The notes beneath the pieces are model-generated. The model was not told where the DNA came from, ran no database searches, and saw only the letters and a program-made list of their open reading frames with translations. From assembly GCF_954871325.1 (NCBI RefSeq), contig NC_088776.1, forward strand, positions 37,186,508 through 37,250,507: a stretch of DNA of 64,000 nucleotides, read 5' to 3'. Positions within the stretch are counted from its first letter, which is position 1. Each line of letters starts with the position of its first letter. This stretch comes from Gordionus sp. m RMFG-2023. Taxonomy: Eukaryota; Nematomorpha; Gordioida; Chordodea; Parachordodidae. Positions 32,701-44,788 of the stretch are shown piece by piece. The position numbers were made by a program, and so were the translations under genes.

Positions 32701-35700
32701 ATCTATAAATATCTTTATTTGTTTGAATTAATAATTCCTTCATCACATTACTACATACAATCCTATAACACAAATATTTTGGGGGAATTTGATAGCCCTT
32801 TAAAACATTAAGATTTAGGCTTTATCGAACTTTCGTACCACAAAATTCAAATGTAATTAATCAAGTGTATATATGATTTCATTCATCCTAGAATTAATAA
32901 AATAAAATCATAAGGGTTAAGGCGCTCTCTAAATCTTCCCTTTACTCATAAACGCAATTCGGAGTCTCTTTTTGATTTACTGGCATGTCATCTAAGTATA
33001 TTTTTTTACCTTAAAATGGCGGAATTTGATAAAGATTTTTTAAGATATCAAATGAATATCGTATAAAATAAAAACCCATAAAATGAATATTCTTATAAAG
33101 AATGATTCATTTCGAGCAATGGATTTCAATTAAAAATAATACTACTGGTACACGAATATCTATTTTATATCAATAGATTTTTCAAACATCTCATATTTAT
33201 TTTCCACTTTTTTTCGGGGACTGTTAGATTAAGTATTTTGAATAGTTTACCACTAATCATCAATATTTTAGAATTTCGTCATAGGATCTTATGTTTATGA
33301 AATTTAATTTTTTAAAAATTGAGTCGGATAACTGGGCATCATTTTATTTAAATGTAACTTTAAAATATATTTTAAACATAAAACAATAGGAAACGATAAT
33401 ATTAAACATGTAAAAGATACACACCTTTAACTTATCTTTCTGATGAATTCTTATTTAAGTAAATGACATCCAATTTGATTCACGAATGTTAAGTAAATTT
33501 CATTTTGATTTGTATTCTCTAGAATTTAAACCAGAATATATAGGTAAGATTTCTAAACCTTTCGAAATTTTATTTTGAATTAAATAGTAAAGAAAATAAA
33601 ATTTATGGTGATCTAATTTGATTTAGATTTAGAGTATATAGGTCGTGATTAAGGGGAAATTTTATAAAGATTACAGTTCAAGTGCAAAATATTATAAAGG
33701 GTACGACTCATTGTTTATAATTTTTAAAATATAATTTAAATTTTCGAGTTTTCTCCAAATTTTTAAAAAAAATTAGTGTTATAAAGTTAAGATACGTAAA
33801 TCAGTAGATTAAATTTGTTTATAATAATAAAATTTTTTAACAAATAGACATTAATCAAAAGATTTAAAAGAAAACGGTTTTAAAATTAGTTTAGTAAATT
33901 AAAAAGCTTTAATTCGTTCCTTTTGGCAATTTAGTAAAAAGGTTCTATTTACGTTATAAATTATAAAAAATTAAATTTTTTGTCTATTAATTTTTACAAG
34001 AAAACGTAAAGATTTTTTTATGACTTAAAATTCAAATTTTTACAAAAAAAATTGCCTATTTTTATATGCCCCTAAAAAATAAGCCTTCCCTTTCCCCAAT
34101 TTTAGTACTACAGCACTGAATAAACCTTGGTATAATGACAATAAAATTCACTGCGCTTTAAATATTATTTTTTACAATTTATTTTTAACCATGCCAACGT
34201 TGAATTTATAACTGGCCGAGTCTTGAAATCGAACCCGTGCATGTTAAATATAAAATACTTTGCAGTCAAATTTTTATAATATATTTATATATTAAAATAT
34301 TATACAAATGTAGGCCTATGAGCTATCCACTCTAACAGGTACACAAGTTATGTTGCTCGTAGCCAGCGAGACTGGCCACGTTTACACATTTGCAACCCGC
34401 AAATTGCAACCCATGATAACTAGTGAGAGCGGGAAGGCTCTTATACAAACCTGCCTCAATTCACCTGACAATCCTCCTCCTTTAACATTTACCCATACAG
34501 TATCTTCAAATTCGAATGTTTTAATAGAGAACGATATTCCCTTACTTCATACTATTGGACCGAACCATGGAAATAACATGTTTACAAATAATTCTAACGA
34601 TGATTTACATATTAAAATAGATGAAAATAACGACAGAGAATCAAAAATCGAACGGGAAATGGTTGAGTTGGAAAAGAATAATGAAAATAATAATAATAAC
34701 GTGTTGACTTCCAGAATACCTTCTACCACGATGGACACGCAATTATATATAGCGCACCTCAATCACATATCCACTAATAATGTTCCTACTACTACCACTA
34801 ATAATAATAATATTATTTACCCTCGTTTTCGAAACTTAAACCAAAACGATATCGGAATGAACCAAAATGACAAAATGTTATTAGGCGGGAAGGAGGAAGA
34901 AAACAACGATCCTCGAATGTGCGAGGAGGGATATGAGGAAACGGAATTACATTATTACGCAGACGAAGCGGACTATTCTGGACCGCTATACCTGGCAGAC
35001 GATATTAACGATGAATTTGAACAAGAAGGTTAGTTTGTGATGCATTATTAAAATCAACGTATAAAAGCTCTATTTTTGAAATTTTATTATTATTTATCCA
35101 TAAAATAAGGTAATAGAAAAAAGAGATAATGCCTTATAATATTGGCGGTAAATAATAAAATCTTTTCCGTCATTATTTTTTAAAAACTATTAAAATAAAA
35201 TCATAATATAATTAATTAAAGAGTTAATATTAAAACATGACTAAAAGATAGAACTTTCCAGGGTTGTTCATTTATCGAGACATTTAAGATAGGGGGTCAT
35301 TACATTAGTAGTACTTGATTTGTAATTGATTTTTAAAATCAAAGAAATAATTTATTTGATTTATTTATAGAAATAATAGATTTCACTATAAAATAGTCTT
35401 TTCTTTCGAGCATTTATAAAATAATATTTTTTTTAAACTTGTTTTGACATCACTCTATAACAAGAAGAAGATGAGGAAGAAGAAGATGAAGCAGACGATA
35501 TGTATGGAGATTATGAGGAAGATATGGGAATCCACCTGAAAGGACTGAACGACGTAGATGGTGTTATATCTCGTAGATATTTTTCTATCAATCATCCCAA
35601 AACTGGATATATAAAAAATAGCGATAACTCAAATATATCATTAAGCATGAATTCTAACTCTGGCAATAATATAACGAAAAGTCCTAAACGGTTTAAAAAT

Positions 35701-38700
35701 ACCGATTACCACCCTAATAATTTCATCCAAACTATTAAAAACCAACGCAATAAAGTCAACGATACTTTCTACAACGAAGACCTTCGACAAGCCAAGTTTT
35801 TTGGACGCGGAAATTTGCAACAAGTTCAACAATCGCAAATCAACAAAAATCACAAGAGAATAAAGATATCGCGTTCCATAATCCCCAACAGATTTCTAAC
35901 AAATTCCGACGATAAATCTAAACTCAAATTCAAGGTAATTATTTTCAATTATCATTTTGTTCATGATACATTTCTTACTAGTAGTGAAAGGCAGAGTCCC
36001 TATATAAAAATAATAATATTGCCATATGACACCGATATTTTCCTAATATTAAATTTCGAACCTTGGACCAACATCAAAAGACCGAAGTTTAAATACTTTT
36101 TATAAAATTTTTATGTTTCATAAAAGTATCCCACAATTCTTTATCAATTTGTTGGGCTCTATATTCATTCTAATGAAAGAATTTAAAAAAAAACTATATT
36201 TTTACTTATTGAGATATCTTGCTAGCATTTAAATTGGATTGTAAACAGAGCTTACATCTCAGAATTCAGAATTGATATTTAGAAAAATCAAAAACATGAT
36301 CCATAATAAAAAAAATTTTATTCGCCGCCCAAATTAATCTAAAAACAACAATATTTTTACTTATTAGAGATATCTTGCTCGCATTTAAATTGGAATTATA
36401 AACAGAGCTTATATCTCAGAATTAATATTTAGGAAAATCAAAACATGATCTATGATTAAAAAAAATTTTATTCGCTAATCTCCCAAATTAGTCTATGTTA
36501 AAAGGCGAAATCGGCAATTTATAGTTTTTTTTATATATGATTCGTTTACTAGAATAATACGGAGTAACAAATGATCAAGAAATTAAAAGATTTTGAGATA
36601 CCTTTATGAAAACAATGATGCCGTCTGCCGTGGGGGGGGGGGGGGGGGTGACGCAATAACGTGTTTTAAATCGTAGGAAGGTCGGGTTTTATGGTATATA
36701 GCATGATACCCCCCCCCCCCCATTTTTTAGAATATAATTATACCCCTTACTCTCATCACAAGCGACGACTTCATGGGGTCAATGGGGCTCTCGCCCCCAT
36801 TGAAATACTCTACTAAGTAAATAATTTTGAACCATTAATCTTTATTAGTGATCTGCATCGGGTTTAATTTTTCAAGCCCGGCCCATCCCGAAATTTTTTT
36901 AAAAAATTTGTCCTGCTCTGCCCTATTCCGAACGAATTTTTTTTATTTGCCCCGAAAAGCCCGACAGAAATTAAAATTATTTGTCCGCCTGGCCCGGCCC
37001 GAATTTATTTAATAAATACAAATAAAATATATTAACGAATTTTAAAATATATCAACTTGACAAAATGCAATGATATCATATTTAATTTAAACCTGACCCG
37101 AGAAATAGACCCAGCTGGAGCCGAAATTATTTTTAAAATGGGCCGGGCCGTGATTTCTAGATATCTAATCTATATTTTAATTAACGTTAAATTTTTTTAA
37201 AAAAATTTACAACCCTCATAAATTTTTTTATGTTGCCGCCTTTGCCCATTATATTTTTTATTTATTTCCCTTATCATTATGGCCAAAATAATTTCCAAAA
37301 AAAATATTTATGATAAGCGGATATTTTTGATTGTGCAAAAAATTTCGCTAAATCTTTAAAGTTATTAGGTAAAAGTATGGAGTTATAGCAGTAAACAACA
37401 GAGCCAGGGTATAGGCTAAGGCATATGTTTTAGACACCTAATTCAAGCATATTAGTTTATTTAGTGCAATTTGTCGCGTCTTCATAAAGAGAGAAAAATT
37501 GAGGCAACACGCTTTACCCTCCACCCCCTTCCTTAAAATATTTTTTACACCCTACCTTTTAGGAAACCCTCCCCTCTCTCTAAAATAGATATGGAAGCAA
37601 ATGAATTCTACTCCTACCTCCTTTCTCCCGTCATTTAAAATATCTGGTATAACTTTTTTAGGAGGGAGTGACTGCATCACTGGACACTTTGTGGGGTCTA
37701 AGCATCATTAGTTTAAGGGAGATAGAGGGCCCTGTACGAAAAAACATTGAAAAATATTTCATTTTTTTAAGGGTATAGGAGGGATTAGTTAAATGGATCT
37801 GATTCATAACATAAAAATTCAATTAATTAAAAACATTTAAGTCTAAAATAAATATTTGATAGGACTAAAAAGTCATTATTAATTGTTATTACTATTTTGT
37901 ATCTATAAAGTTATGTTTATTTTTAATTTCATCGTTTTTTCCATTTAACAGATGCAAGCTAAAAAATAAAAATCCATAATTTGTATTTTTTCAATTAAAT
38001 ATTCTTCTTTCGGAATTATTTGAAAATAGTTGCATTTTCTCAAATAAATAAAAATAATTATAATATAAATAAGAAAAAATTTAAAAAAATATATTTGACA
38101 ATATTTATCTACAACAGTTTATACAACAATAAAACCTCTGATGCTTACCTATTAACTTTTTCCCTTTGCCATTTTTATGCTTCTAGACAACTTATATATA
38201 TTTTGATTAAAATATTTTCGGTGTTTCCCCACATTTAACTTTTAATTTTTTTTCTATTAGAAGGATTGAATTGGGACATTACTGCAACAAACCTCGTATA
38301 GTTTCCTTCAGTTCCAGAAGTCTTATATTTTTTTGGTTTATTTTTGACGTTATCTACTTTTAACGTTTTAAACTTATGGTCACCTGAGAAACTATAGAGA
38401 TACACGATAGTATTTTTTGCTAATAAATTTATTAGCAATATTTTTTTTTACTCTAATATAATTGAAAAGAGATTTAAATTAAAAAAAATATATAAATGGC
38501 AACAGCTGACAGCCACACTTTCAAAAATTAATTTAGGAAATATATTTTTTTTAAATCTACTATGAAAGCATAATCCATATTTTTATAGTAATATAATAAA
38601 TATAATGACCTTAAATATTAAAAAAATTAATTCTATTGTAACCGGAATTGTTATTATTATTTTTTATTTTATTGATCTATATATTTTCATGTTTGATCTG

Positions 38701-41586
38701 CTGGATTTAGTAAGACATCTTTTTGGACTCGTTAATTTATTTCGGACCGGAGTAGGACCCTGACAAAAAATTTTAGACTATTTTTTTTCTACTATATTAT
38801 TTTTAAGAACAACTATAAAATTGTATATTAGCCTCAAGGCTTACTTTTTTCCGATTTTATTCAAATATCCTGTTTTTTTTAATAGTTCAGTAATATAAAA
38901 TTTGAAAGGACCCAGACCTATGAAAAAAAAATTGATTTTATAATTGCAATATTTAATCGGGGGGAAAAAAAGTTTAGTAAGGAAATATAAAATTAAATTT
39001 TCGGTTAGGCTGGTTATGGTCTATATTGCATTAATTATGTTGGTGGTCGGCATTTAATATACTTTTCCCACTTCATTTTAATTTGACAATAGCGTGGTGC
39101 TTTACCACTGTTTTTTTAAAAAAACCTAAATTTTATTAAGAAAACAAATTTATTTATAAATAAATACATTGAAAAACCTGAATTCGAATCATAGATGATA
39201 TTGTTACTTGTATATAATATCTATAATTCAAATATAATATAGAATTTATTAGAAAAAAAAACAAATTGGAAACATATGGAATAAACTAATTAATTTGGTT
39301 AAAAAAATGTGAAGGTTTTATTTTGAAATAAAAAATTAATCAATATGTGCTTTCTATTCTAATAAAGTAATTCTTTCAAAAGAAATCCTGTCCATTAAAA
39401 TTTCAATTTTAATAGATACAGCAGTCAAAAAAACATTAGATATCATACCTTTGTTTTTGAAATATATTTAATGTGACAAAAAAACTCATAAACAATATTC
39501 TATAAATTACTTAATTTATTTAGAGTAGGAGCTTTAATTATGTTTAGTTGATAGTTATTTGAACATATAGTCAATTTTCTTGATTTCGACTTTAAATTAT
39601 ATTACGGCTTGCTGAGCACATTTGCCCGTCTCTAGCGATACTACACATTTTTAATATATTTTAAAAAGTTTTAATGTTTACATGTTAAATTAATCTCACC
39701 CCAAGCTCACAATAATTTTCTGTTTTAATTTTATCGAAAATATTATAAATCAGGTATAAAAAATCAAGACCTTGTCCACTAAATTATAAAGATATGTACA
39801 TGGTTGGAATTATTTTCATAAATGTAAATTTGCACAATATTATTTAATTTTTTTTTTCTTCGCGTAGAATTCTCACGACCAAAATTTATTCGCTCGCGAA
39901 CACTTATTGGACTCCAGAGAATCGCTCTTATCCGATTTAGGCATTTCTTTCAATAGTAATACTAACGATTCACACCTCAACTTAAATAATATTACGCCTT
40001 TTGACGCTCGTATGGAAGACGCTCTCTCTGGTGCTATTAAAGGTTCCAATAACCACAAATACAACTCAGACAGCACAACCTTAAATAATCGCCTAGACAT
40101 TTCCCACAATAATTATCGACGGGAAGCCTTAAATAATAACCACGATGAATCTACTAATAAAACTCGCCTAAATAATCAAAGAAAGGATTCCAATATAAAT
40201 ATCCACCTAAAAAGAAACGATTCTTCTCTAAATCAAAGAAGTCTAATAACTTCCAATAACAATTATCCTACAAGAAATCCGAATAATGGGTTTAATTTAA
40301 GAGCAGATGAAAAGGATTTGGTTGACAAGTATGAAATCATGCCTCTCAAAACTGTTAAAAATGGGTTTAATGGTAAATATTAGAAAATTTAGATTATTAT
40401 TTCTATTCTATTTTGGTTAATTTTTAAACTTTTAAAATTCATCCCACACTATATTAGCGTTTTTATAGAATGTTAGATTTATGACAAAAAGTTAAATAAT
40501 TTTTACTTTTCAATATTTTTTTTAAAATAGTTCCTCACCCCTTTTATTGGTCCGGTTCTGGTTTTATATTCGTTAATGTTTTTTTCGACATCATGGTGCA
40601 AAAAACTAATTTATAGACTATCGGAGTTAAACTGGGCCAACAAGAGCCCAGTCTGCAGGTTTCTAACATAGTATACATGATTTTGGTTGGTTTTTCTAGC
40701 TTGAGTTTATTCCGTTCAAAAAGTATAGATGATTAAAAATTATTGTTATATCTTCGTGATATATATGACAATACGATATGGGCGGGTTTGGGCTGGCTGA
40801 CAAAAAAATGTTAAACATCGGGCCGGTGAATAGGCTGGTTAAAAATATTTTAAAAATAATGAGGGGGCGAGTGAATTTAAAATATATTTTTTGGACTAAA
40901 TGAGCAGAACAGACTTATATTTAGTGAATATTTTTTTTTATTTCTTAATGTACATTTTATAAATTTAAGTAATATATTAAAATAAAATAAATAAAAAGCT
41001 AAACCAACCAATAAAATATAAAATTTTAGATAAATAGGCTTGAGTGTGGGTGAATTATAAAAAACTATGGGTTAGCTAGCGGGTTAATTTTTAAAACAAT
41101 GGGCAACGCCGGGTTAAAAATCCGTTCATATTAGACCTCTAATTTAGATTGGTTACCTATAAAAACGACTGAATTTTGGGATTTTACTATATTAGTCGCC
41201 TGGTCCTAGTAGTTAGCTTAGTTAACGCTTCGTTTAAATCATTTGCTATGTTAAAAGTGAGATTTCTATATCATATTTTTTACAATCACTATTTTTAAAA
41301 TAACTATGCCAATTAAAACAATGATTTACCTTAAAAAAATCTATTACACATAGCCTCGCCTTTCCGAAATTCCGCCCCTCTAAATCACTCTTCACCTCCA
41401 CAGGCCATTCACAAGGAATATATTTCTAAAAACAATTGCCATAATTTTTCTCACGAAAAAGCGAGTATTTTTATATCATCTCATAATAATTCGTCGATTC
41501 TCAAAGCATCTCTCGTCTCCGATTCCGATGCAGGCCAACAAACTACCAAACATAAGATCGCTGTGACGGCTTTAGGAAAAAGTTGA
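29629..41586 (+). CDS. SRF: Serum response factor, MADS-box transcription factor (five coding exons)
   Basis: Joined exons: 29629-29781, 34314-35028, 35465-35934, 39868-40372 and 41354-41586; all introns are GT-AG and phases fit, giving 691 residues. The MADS box (about residues 21-80) has GRVKIKMEFIDNKLRRYTTF and TQVMLLVASETGHVYTF, and the SAM extension follows (KLQPMITSESGKALIQTCLN). This sequence is diagnostic of animal SRF, which binds CArG boxes as a dimer in the nucleus and recruits MRTF or ternary complex factors to control cytoskeletal, muscle and immediate-early genes. After the SAM part the protein is low-complexity: Asn-rich, then a strongly acidic stretch across exons 2-3 (DEFEQ, then EDEEEEDEADD), then Asn/Ser-rich to the end. 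It is longer than the vertebrate protein (about 500 aa) because of this region. The MADS core is split by a 4.5-kb intron. ATTAAA hexamers lie shortly after the stop. Exon 5 uses the acceptor at 41351-41353; the one at 41401-41403 would lead to an early stop. Confidence 0.95.
29782..34313. other. SRF intron 1 (4.5 kb)
   Basis: Contains a hAT-type non-autonomous element (32120-32623). The rest is AT-rich with no coding-like frame. Confidence 0.85.
32120..32623. mobile_element. hAT-type non-autonomous element in SRF intron 1
   Basis: The left end reads ACAAGGGTCAAACCGAACCG, the right end ACGGTTCGACACTCC, imperfect inverted repeats. Flanks are TATGACAT (32112-32119) and GATGACAT (32624-32631), 7 of 8 identical. 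Inside, AACCGATTTAAACCGGTTCA forms another inverted pair. No ORF. Confidence 0.7.
34314..35028 (+). CDS. SRF: SRF exon 2 (rest of MADS box, SAM domain, Asn-rich part)
   Basis: The acceptor is ATGTAG|GCCTATGAG, so the reading resumes AYELSTLTGTQVMLLV directly after exon 1. The exon ends in phase 1 at GAAG|GTTAGT, inside the acidic stretch. Confidence 0.95.
35465..35934 (+). CDS. SRF: SRF exon 3 (acidic and Asn/Ser-rich)
   Basis: The acceptor is AACAAG|AAGAAGATG (a shift by one AAG codon is also possible). It encodes a run of Glu/Asp, then YGDYEEDMGIHLKGLNDVDG and a basic patch near KRIKISRSIIPNRF. The donor is AAG|GTAATT, phase 0. Confidence 0.9.
36630..37165. mobile_element. G/C-run region and GCCCGG-type MITE in SRF intron 3
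   Basis: A run of 17 G (36632-36648) and one of 13 C (36709-36721) flank about 60 bases. From about 36855 to 37160 follow islands AAGCCCGGCCCATCCCGAAA, GGCCCGGCCCGAATTT and GGGCCGGGCCGTGATT, like the elements at 25645 and 18100. A hairpin (GGGGTCAATGGGGCTCTCGC and CCCATTG) lies at about 36775-36805. Confidence 0.5.
38235..38415 (-). CDS. Possible terminal exon of an unknown gene, antisense in SRF intron 3
   Basis: The minus-strand frame reads SGDHKFKTLKVDNVKNKPKK, YKTSGTEGNYTRFVAVMSQF and NPSNRKKIKS before a TAA. Composition is that of a real protein, basic and without low complexity. No ATG precedes it, but TCTCAG|GTGACC or CTATAG|TTTCTC would serve as 3' splice sites, which suggests a last exon or an exon-derived fragment. 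I do not recognise the family. No partner exon was found nearby on the minus strand, so it may be a remnant. Confidence 0.4.
39868..40372 (+). CDS. SRF: SRF exon 4 (Asn-rich)
   Basis: The acceptor is CGCGTAG|AATTCTCAC. It encodes 168 residues rich in Asn, Ser and Arg (LNLNNITPFDARMEDALSGA, NNYPTRNPNNGFNLRADEK). The donor is AATG|GTAAAT, phase 1. Confidence 0.9.
40778..41140. mobile_element. GGGCGGGTT-type MITE in SRF intron 4
   Basis: The left side has GGGCGGGTTTGGGCTGG and ATCGGGCCGGTGAATAGGC, the right side GGGTTAGCTAGCGGGTTAAT, ACGCCGGGTTAAAAATCCG and AGACCTCTAATTTAG. A related copy lies at 46150-46335. Boundaries are approximate. Confidence 0.5.
41354..41586 (+). CDS. SRF: SRF exon 5 (C-terminus)
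   Basis: The acceptor CACATAG|CCTCGCC gives phase 1, continuing ASPFRNSAPLNHSSPPQAIH and ending TTKHKIAVTALGKS and a TGA stop. This is the only acceptor that keeps the downstream coding-like frame open. Confidence 0.82.
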
Positions 41587-44500
41587 TTGTGACCAATGTA
41601 TATAATTAAAATAATGAATTTACATCCTCTTAATTATTAAATCTTTATAGATTCAAAATATCAATTTTTTAAAATTATTTTAAATTTTTATATAGCATAA
41701 TTTTTTTTATTAAGATGTTATGGATGTCGTCTTTAAAACGAATTATTAAAATAACTATGGTTGGGATATTCAGGTTATCTTCAACTAATAAATTATCTTT
41801 TATTTATTATATAAAATTAGCCTAGCAGTTATATTGTGTCAAATCGCACTAGCTTTATCAACATCAAATAATACACACAATTGATGAAATATGCAATCAT
41901 TAGAAACATTCTTTTCTTAGATAAATTCCTTAACAAATAATCACAAGATCAAGCATAATATATACATATCCTTAAAATACTTGTTTTTAAATTTTTTAAG
42001 ATGCGTTTATTGATAGCTTATATATTTTCATAGTGTAATATATTTATTTGTTTGAACAATATATAAATACTTAACTACAAATATGGCTCTTCCATTCTCC
42101 ACGATCAATTTACTCATTTGATTTTGATTCAATTTGTAATATTTAATTTAAGTCTATCAAGATTTAGTGTGTTTAAATCATATTTTTTAAATGTATTTAT
42201 TATAATATAAATAAACGACAATCATCAATGACAAAATAAAATAGAAATATTATTAGTATTTATATTAATTTGAGTTGAGTTCAATTAATATAAAGATGCA
42301 AAATCAGTGCCAGCGCTCGTTAATGTGCATTACTATTACTACGTACAAAATTGCAACAAAGTATAATTCTAATCTTAAAATGTTTATATATGCCAAAGAA
42401 AATGCCATTTTTAAAACTTCGACATAGTTATAAAAACATTGAAATATAAAATTATCAGATTTAAGTCACGCTCTTCCCAATTGCCAACCAAATTTAATCT
42501 ATTAAATTTATCTTCTTTATCGCATAACCATAGCATCAATCCCTTATCGCCTCCAAATTAATGATGTTCAATTATTAAATTGTATTATAAAACAAGAAAA
42601 TTCATGTATATATTTCTTTATCTTCAGTTCTGCATCAATACAAAACTTTCATTCATTAAATTAAGATCAGCCATCACCCCCCCCCCCCCGCTTTCACCAA
42701 ATTTGATACAACTCTAATCTGATAAAAGGCTAGGTGGAAATAAATTTTTGGAGATCCTTTCCCAATAAAGGTTACTATAGGTTTATGGCTAGGATCGAAT
42801 ATCGCATTAATGGGCATATTGTTACTTGTTGGTTTCCTCTAAGGAATAGGCTTGTTAAAAACCTCGACGCTTCAAGAAAAAAGCTAAATCAAGGTTTTAG
42901 TCAAAAAAAATGTTGCCCAAGCCTCTAAATTTCGTCTCAAACTGGCAGAATGGTTTGATTTTTGGCGAAATCTCTAAATTTAGGTAAAATTTTTGGTTAA
43001 AATATATTCCCTTGGGCCCCTAGCAAATTTTTTATTTGAAACTTATAAAATACTAGAAACTCATTAACATAAACTTATAAGCGCAATAACTTTATTTTCA
43101 CTCCAATAGTTTTGTAAATTTTAACTATCAACGATAATAAAAACTTTTACAAATGAACCAAATCCAAAAATTTGATTAGGGAATCAATCGGAATTAAAAA
43201 GACATTAGATATTTATAAGAAAGAAGATAATTATCGTTTATCAAATGCATGAAACACTCTAATTCATTTATTATTTAAAAAATATTCAAATTTGTTTTAA
43301 TTTTTATTTTTTTTATAAATTAACTAAAGATGTGTCACAATTTTAAGTACCCGAAATATTTTATTAACTGCGAAATATTTTATTAACTGACCTAACAAAT
43401 TATTTTAATTTTGCAATGAAATCCTTGCGGAGTTTGAAACAGATTAATTGAACATTTTTTATGCCAAAATTTTGAGCAAAATATTTTATATCACAAAATT
43501 GAAGATTATATTTAGAGATTAAATTTTTTTTTCTAATTTGTTATTTCATCATGAAAATATTTTTATGCATAAAATCGCAATAAATTTACTTATAAAATAT
43601 TTTTTACAATTTGATCAAAAATTCTGTTTAAAAATCTTCTTTAAAAAAAATCTTCAGAGATCAATATTATTTTTTATTTTAAAGAACATTTCAAACTCAG
43701 AATTCGTGAACTTTGAATAATGATTATCATTTAAATATCTTTATTATTATTTTTTGATATATAAAATCTTTTTATACATATCTTTTGAAAAAATTTTTAA
43801 TAAAAGATTCGATAAAATTTTTGTCGGTAATTTAAAATTGTTTTTGAAAATAAGTCCTCTCAGGCACTAGAACTTTCCATAGTTCACGAGGTAGGGAGCG
43901 GCGGCTCCCTTTTTTCCTTATAATTTTCTCTTTTGGCTTTAATCAATTACAAGGGGACGAATCTCCCCATAGATTTCATCCTAACGATTATTTTATTTAT
44001 TTAACCGTAACGTAAAATAATTTTTTTGTCACTGTTCAATGTGATTACCGGGTTAAAAGCACATTGAGCTTTAAAGTAACATTTAAAATACCAAAAATCG
44101 CCGATTTTTTACAATTATTATCTAGATTCTAGGCTCTAACTAACACAAGTATCCTTTGCCCCAGATACCCCCCCCCCCCCCCAATAACAATCGTTGTTCC
44201 CTCCTCTTTCCAAAATCCCGATGAGCGTGGATTATTCGTATAGCTTTGTACAACCCCGTTCCTTTCATATTATGACTAAATTAAACTTTACTTTCATTTA
44301 TTATTTTATTTCTTAAAAGGTCAATTAATGCTTTGATAAATACTATATAAAATACTCTGATAAACGGTACCTATGGTAACTCTTAACATACACCTTGAAT
44401 TATTATAATTATAATTAAATTCAATATTATTATATTTTTATTTTATTTTGCCTTTTCTTGTTTTATTTATTAAAATAAGGTTATTTTGATTTAGATCATT

Positions 44501-44640
44501 TTGTGTTCCGCCACCTGGTGCTTGAATTATTGTACTAAGTGTTCTCTTTTCTTTTGGATTCCTTTATCTGGTTAATATCATCTTAGATGTAGTTGTACTT
44601 GTTCTGTCTTTTCTTGGTGTTCCTTTATCTGGTGTGGATT
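41587..44640. other. SRF 3' flank, no gene recognised
   Basis: AT-rich. Contains a run of 13 C at 42677-42689, a short open frame at 42734-42928 without recognisable domain, a hairpin GGGAGCGGCGGCTCCC near 43893 and a run of 15 C at 44168-44182. Confidence 0.45.
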
Positions 44641-44642
44641 CT

Positions 44643-44788
44643 CATTGAAGTCGTCGCACCAGCTATCTAATTGTTTAGACAAAATCCTAATTAAAATCGC
44701 CTCAGCAAATGATAACAAAAAGTCACCGGATCGGAGCATCTTTGACAATGAGGGTGATTAAGTCTCTGTACCGAGACCCTTAAACACA
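44643..44788 (-). mobile_element. Possible solo LTR with primer-binding site
   Basis: Read on the minus strand it starts TGTGTTTAAGGGTCTCGGTA, and after about 125 bases comes CTGGTGCGACGACTTCAATG, which looks like a TGG-starting primer-binding site. Beyond it (44640-44500) the minus strand has an open, Thr/Arg/Lys-rich stretch. No second LTR lies in the window. Confidence 0.3.

Noticed and set aside
34195-34258. tRNA-like B-box (AATCGAACCCGTGCATG)
   Set aside because: No T-stem, anticodon arm or acceptor pairing could be formed around it. It directly precedes SRF exon 2 within the intron.
41404-41429. Alternative SRF exon 5 beginning at the acceptor CCACAG
   Set aside because: In the phase left by exon 4 it stops after eight codons, whereas the acceptor at 41353 keeps a coding-like frame of 76 codons.
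42734-42928. 64-codon plus-strand frame downstream of SRF
   Set aside because: No domain, no conservation evidence and no promoter or splice context.
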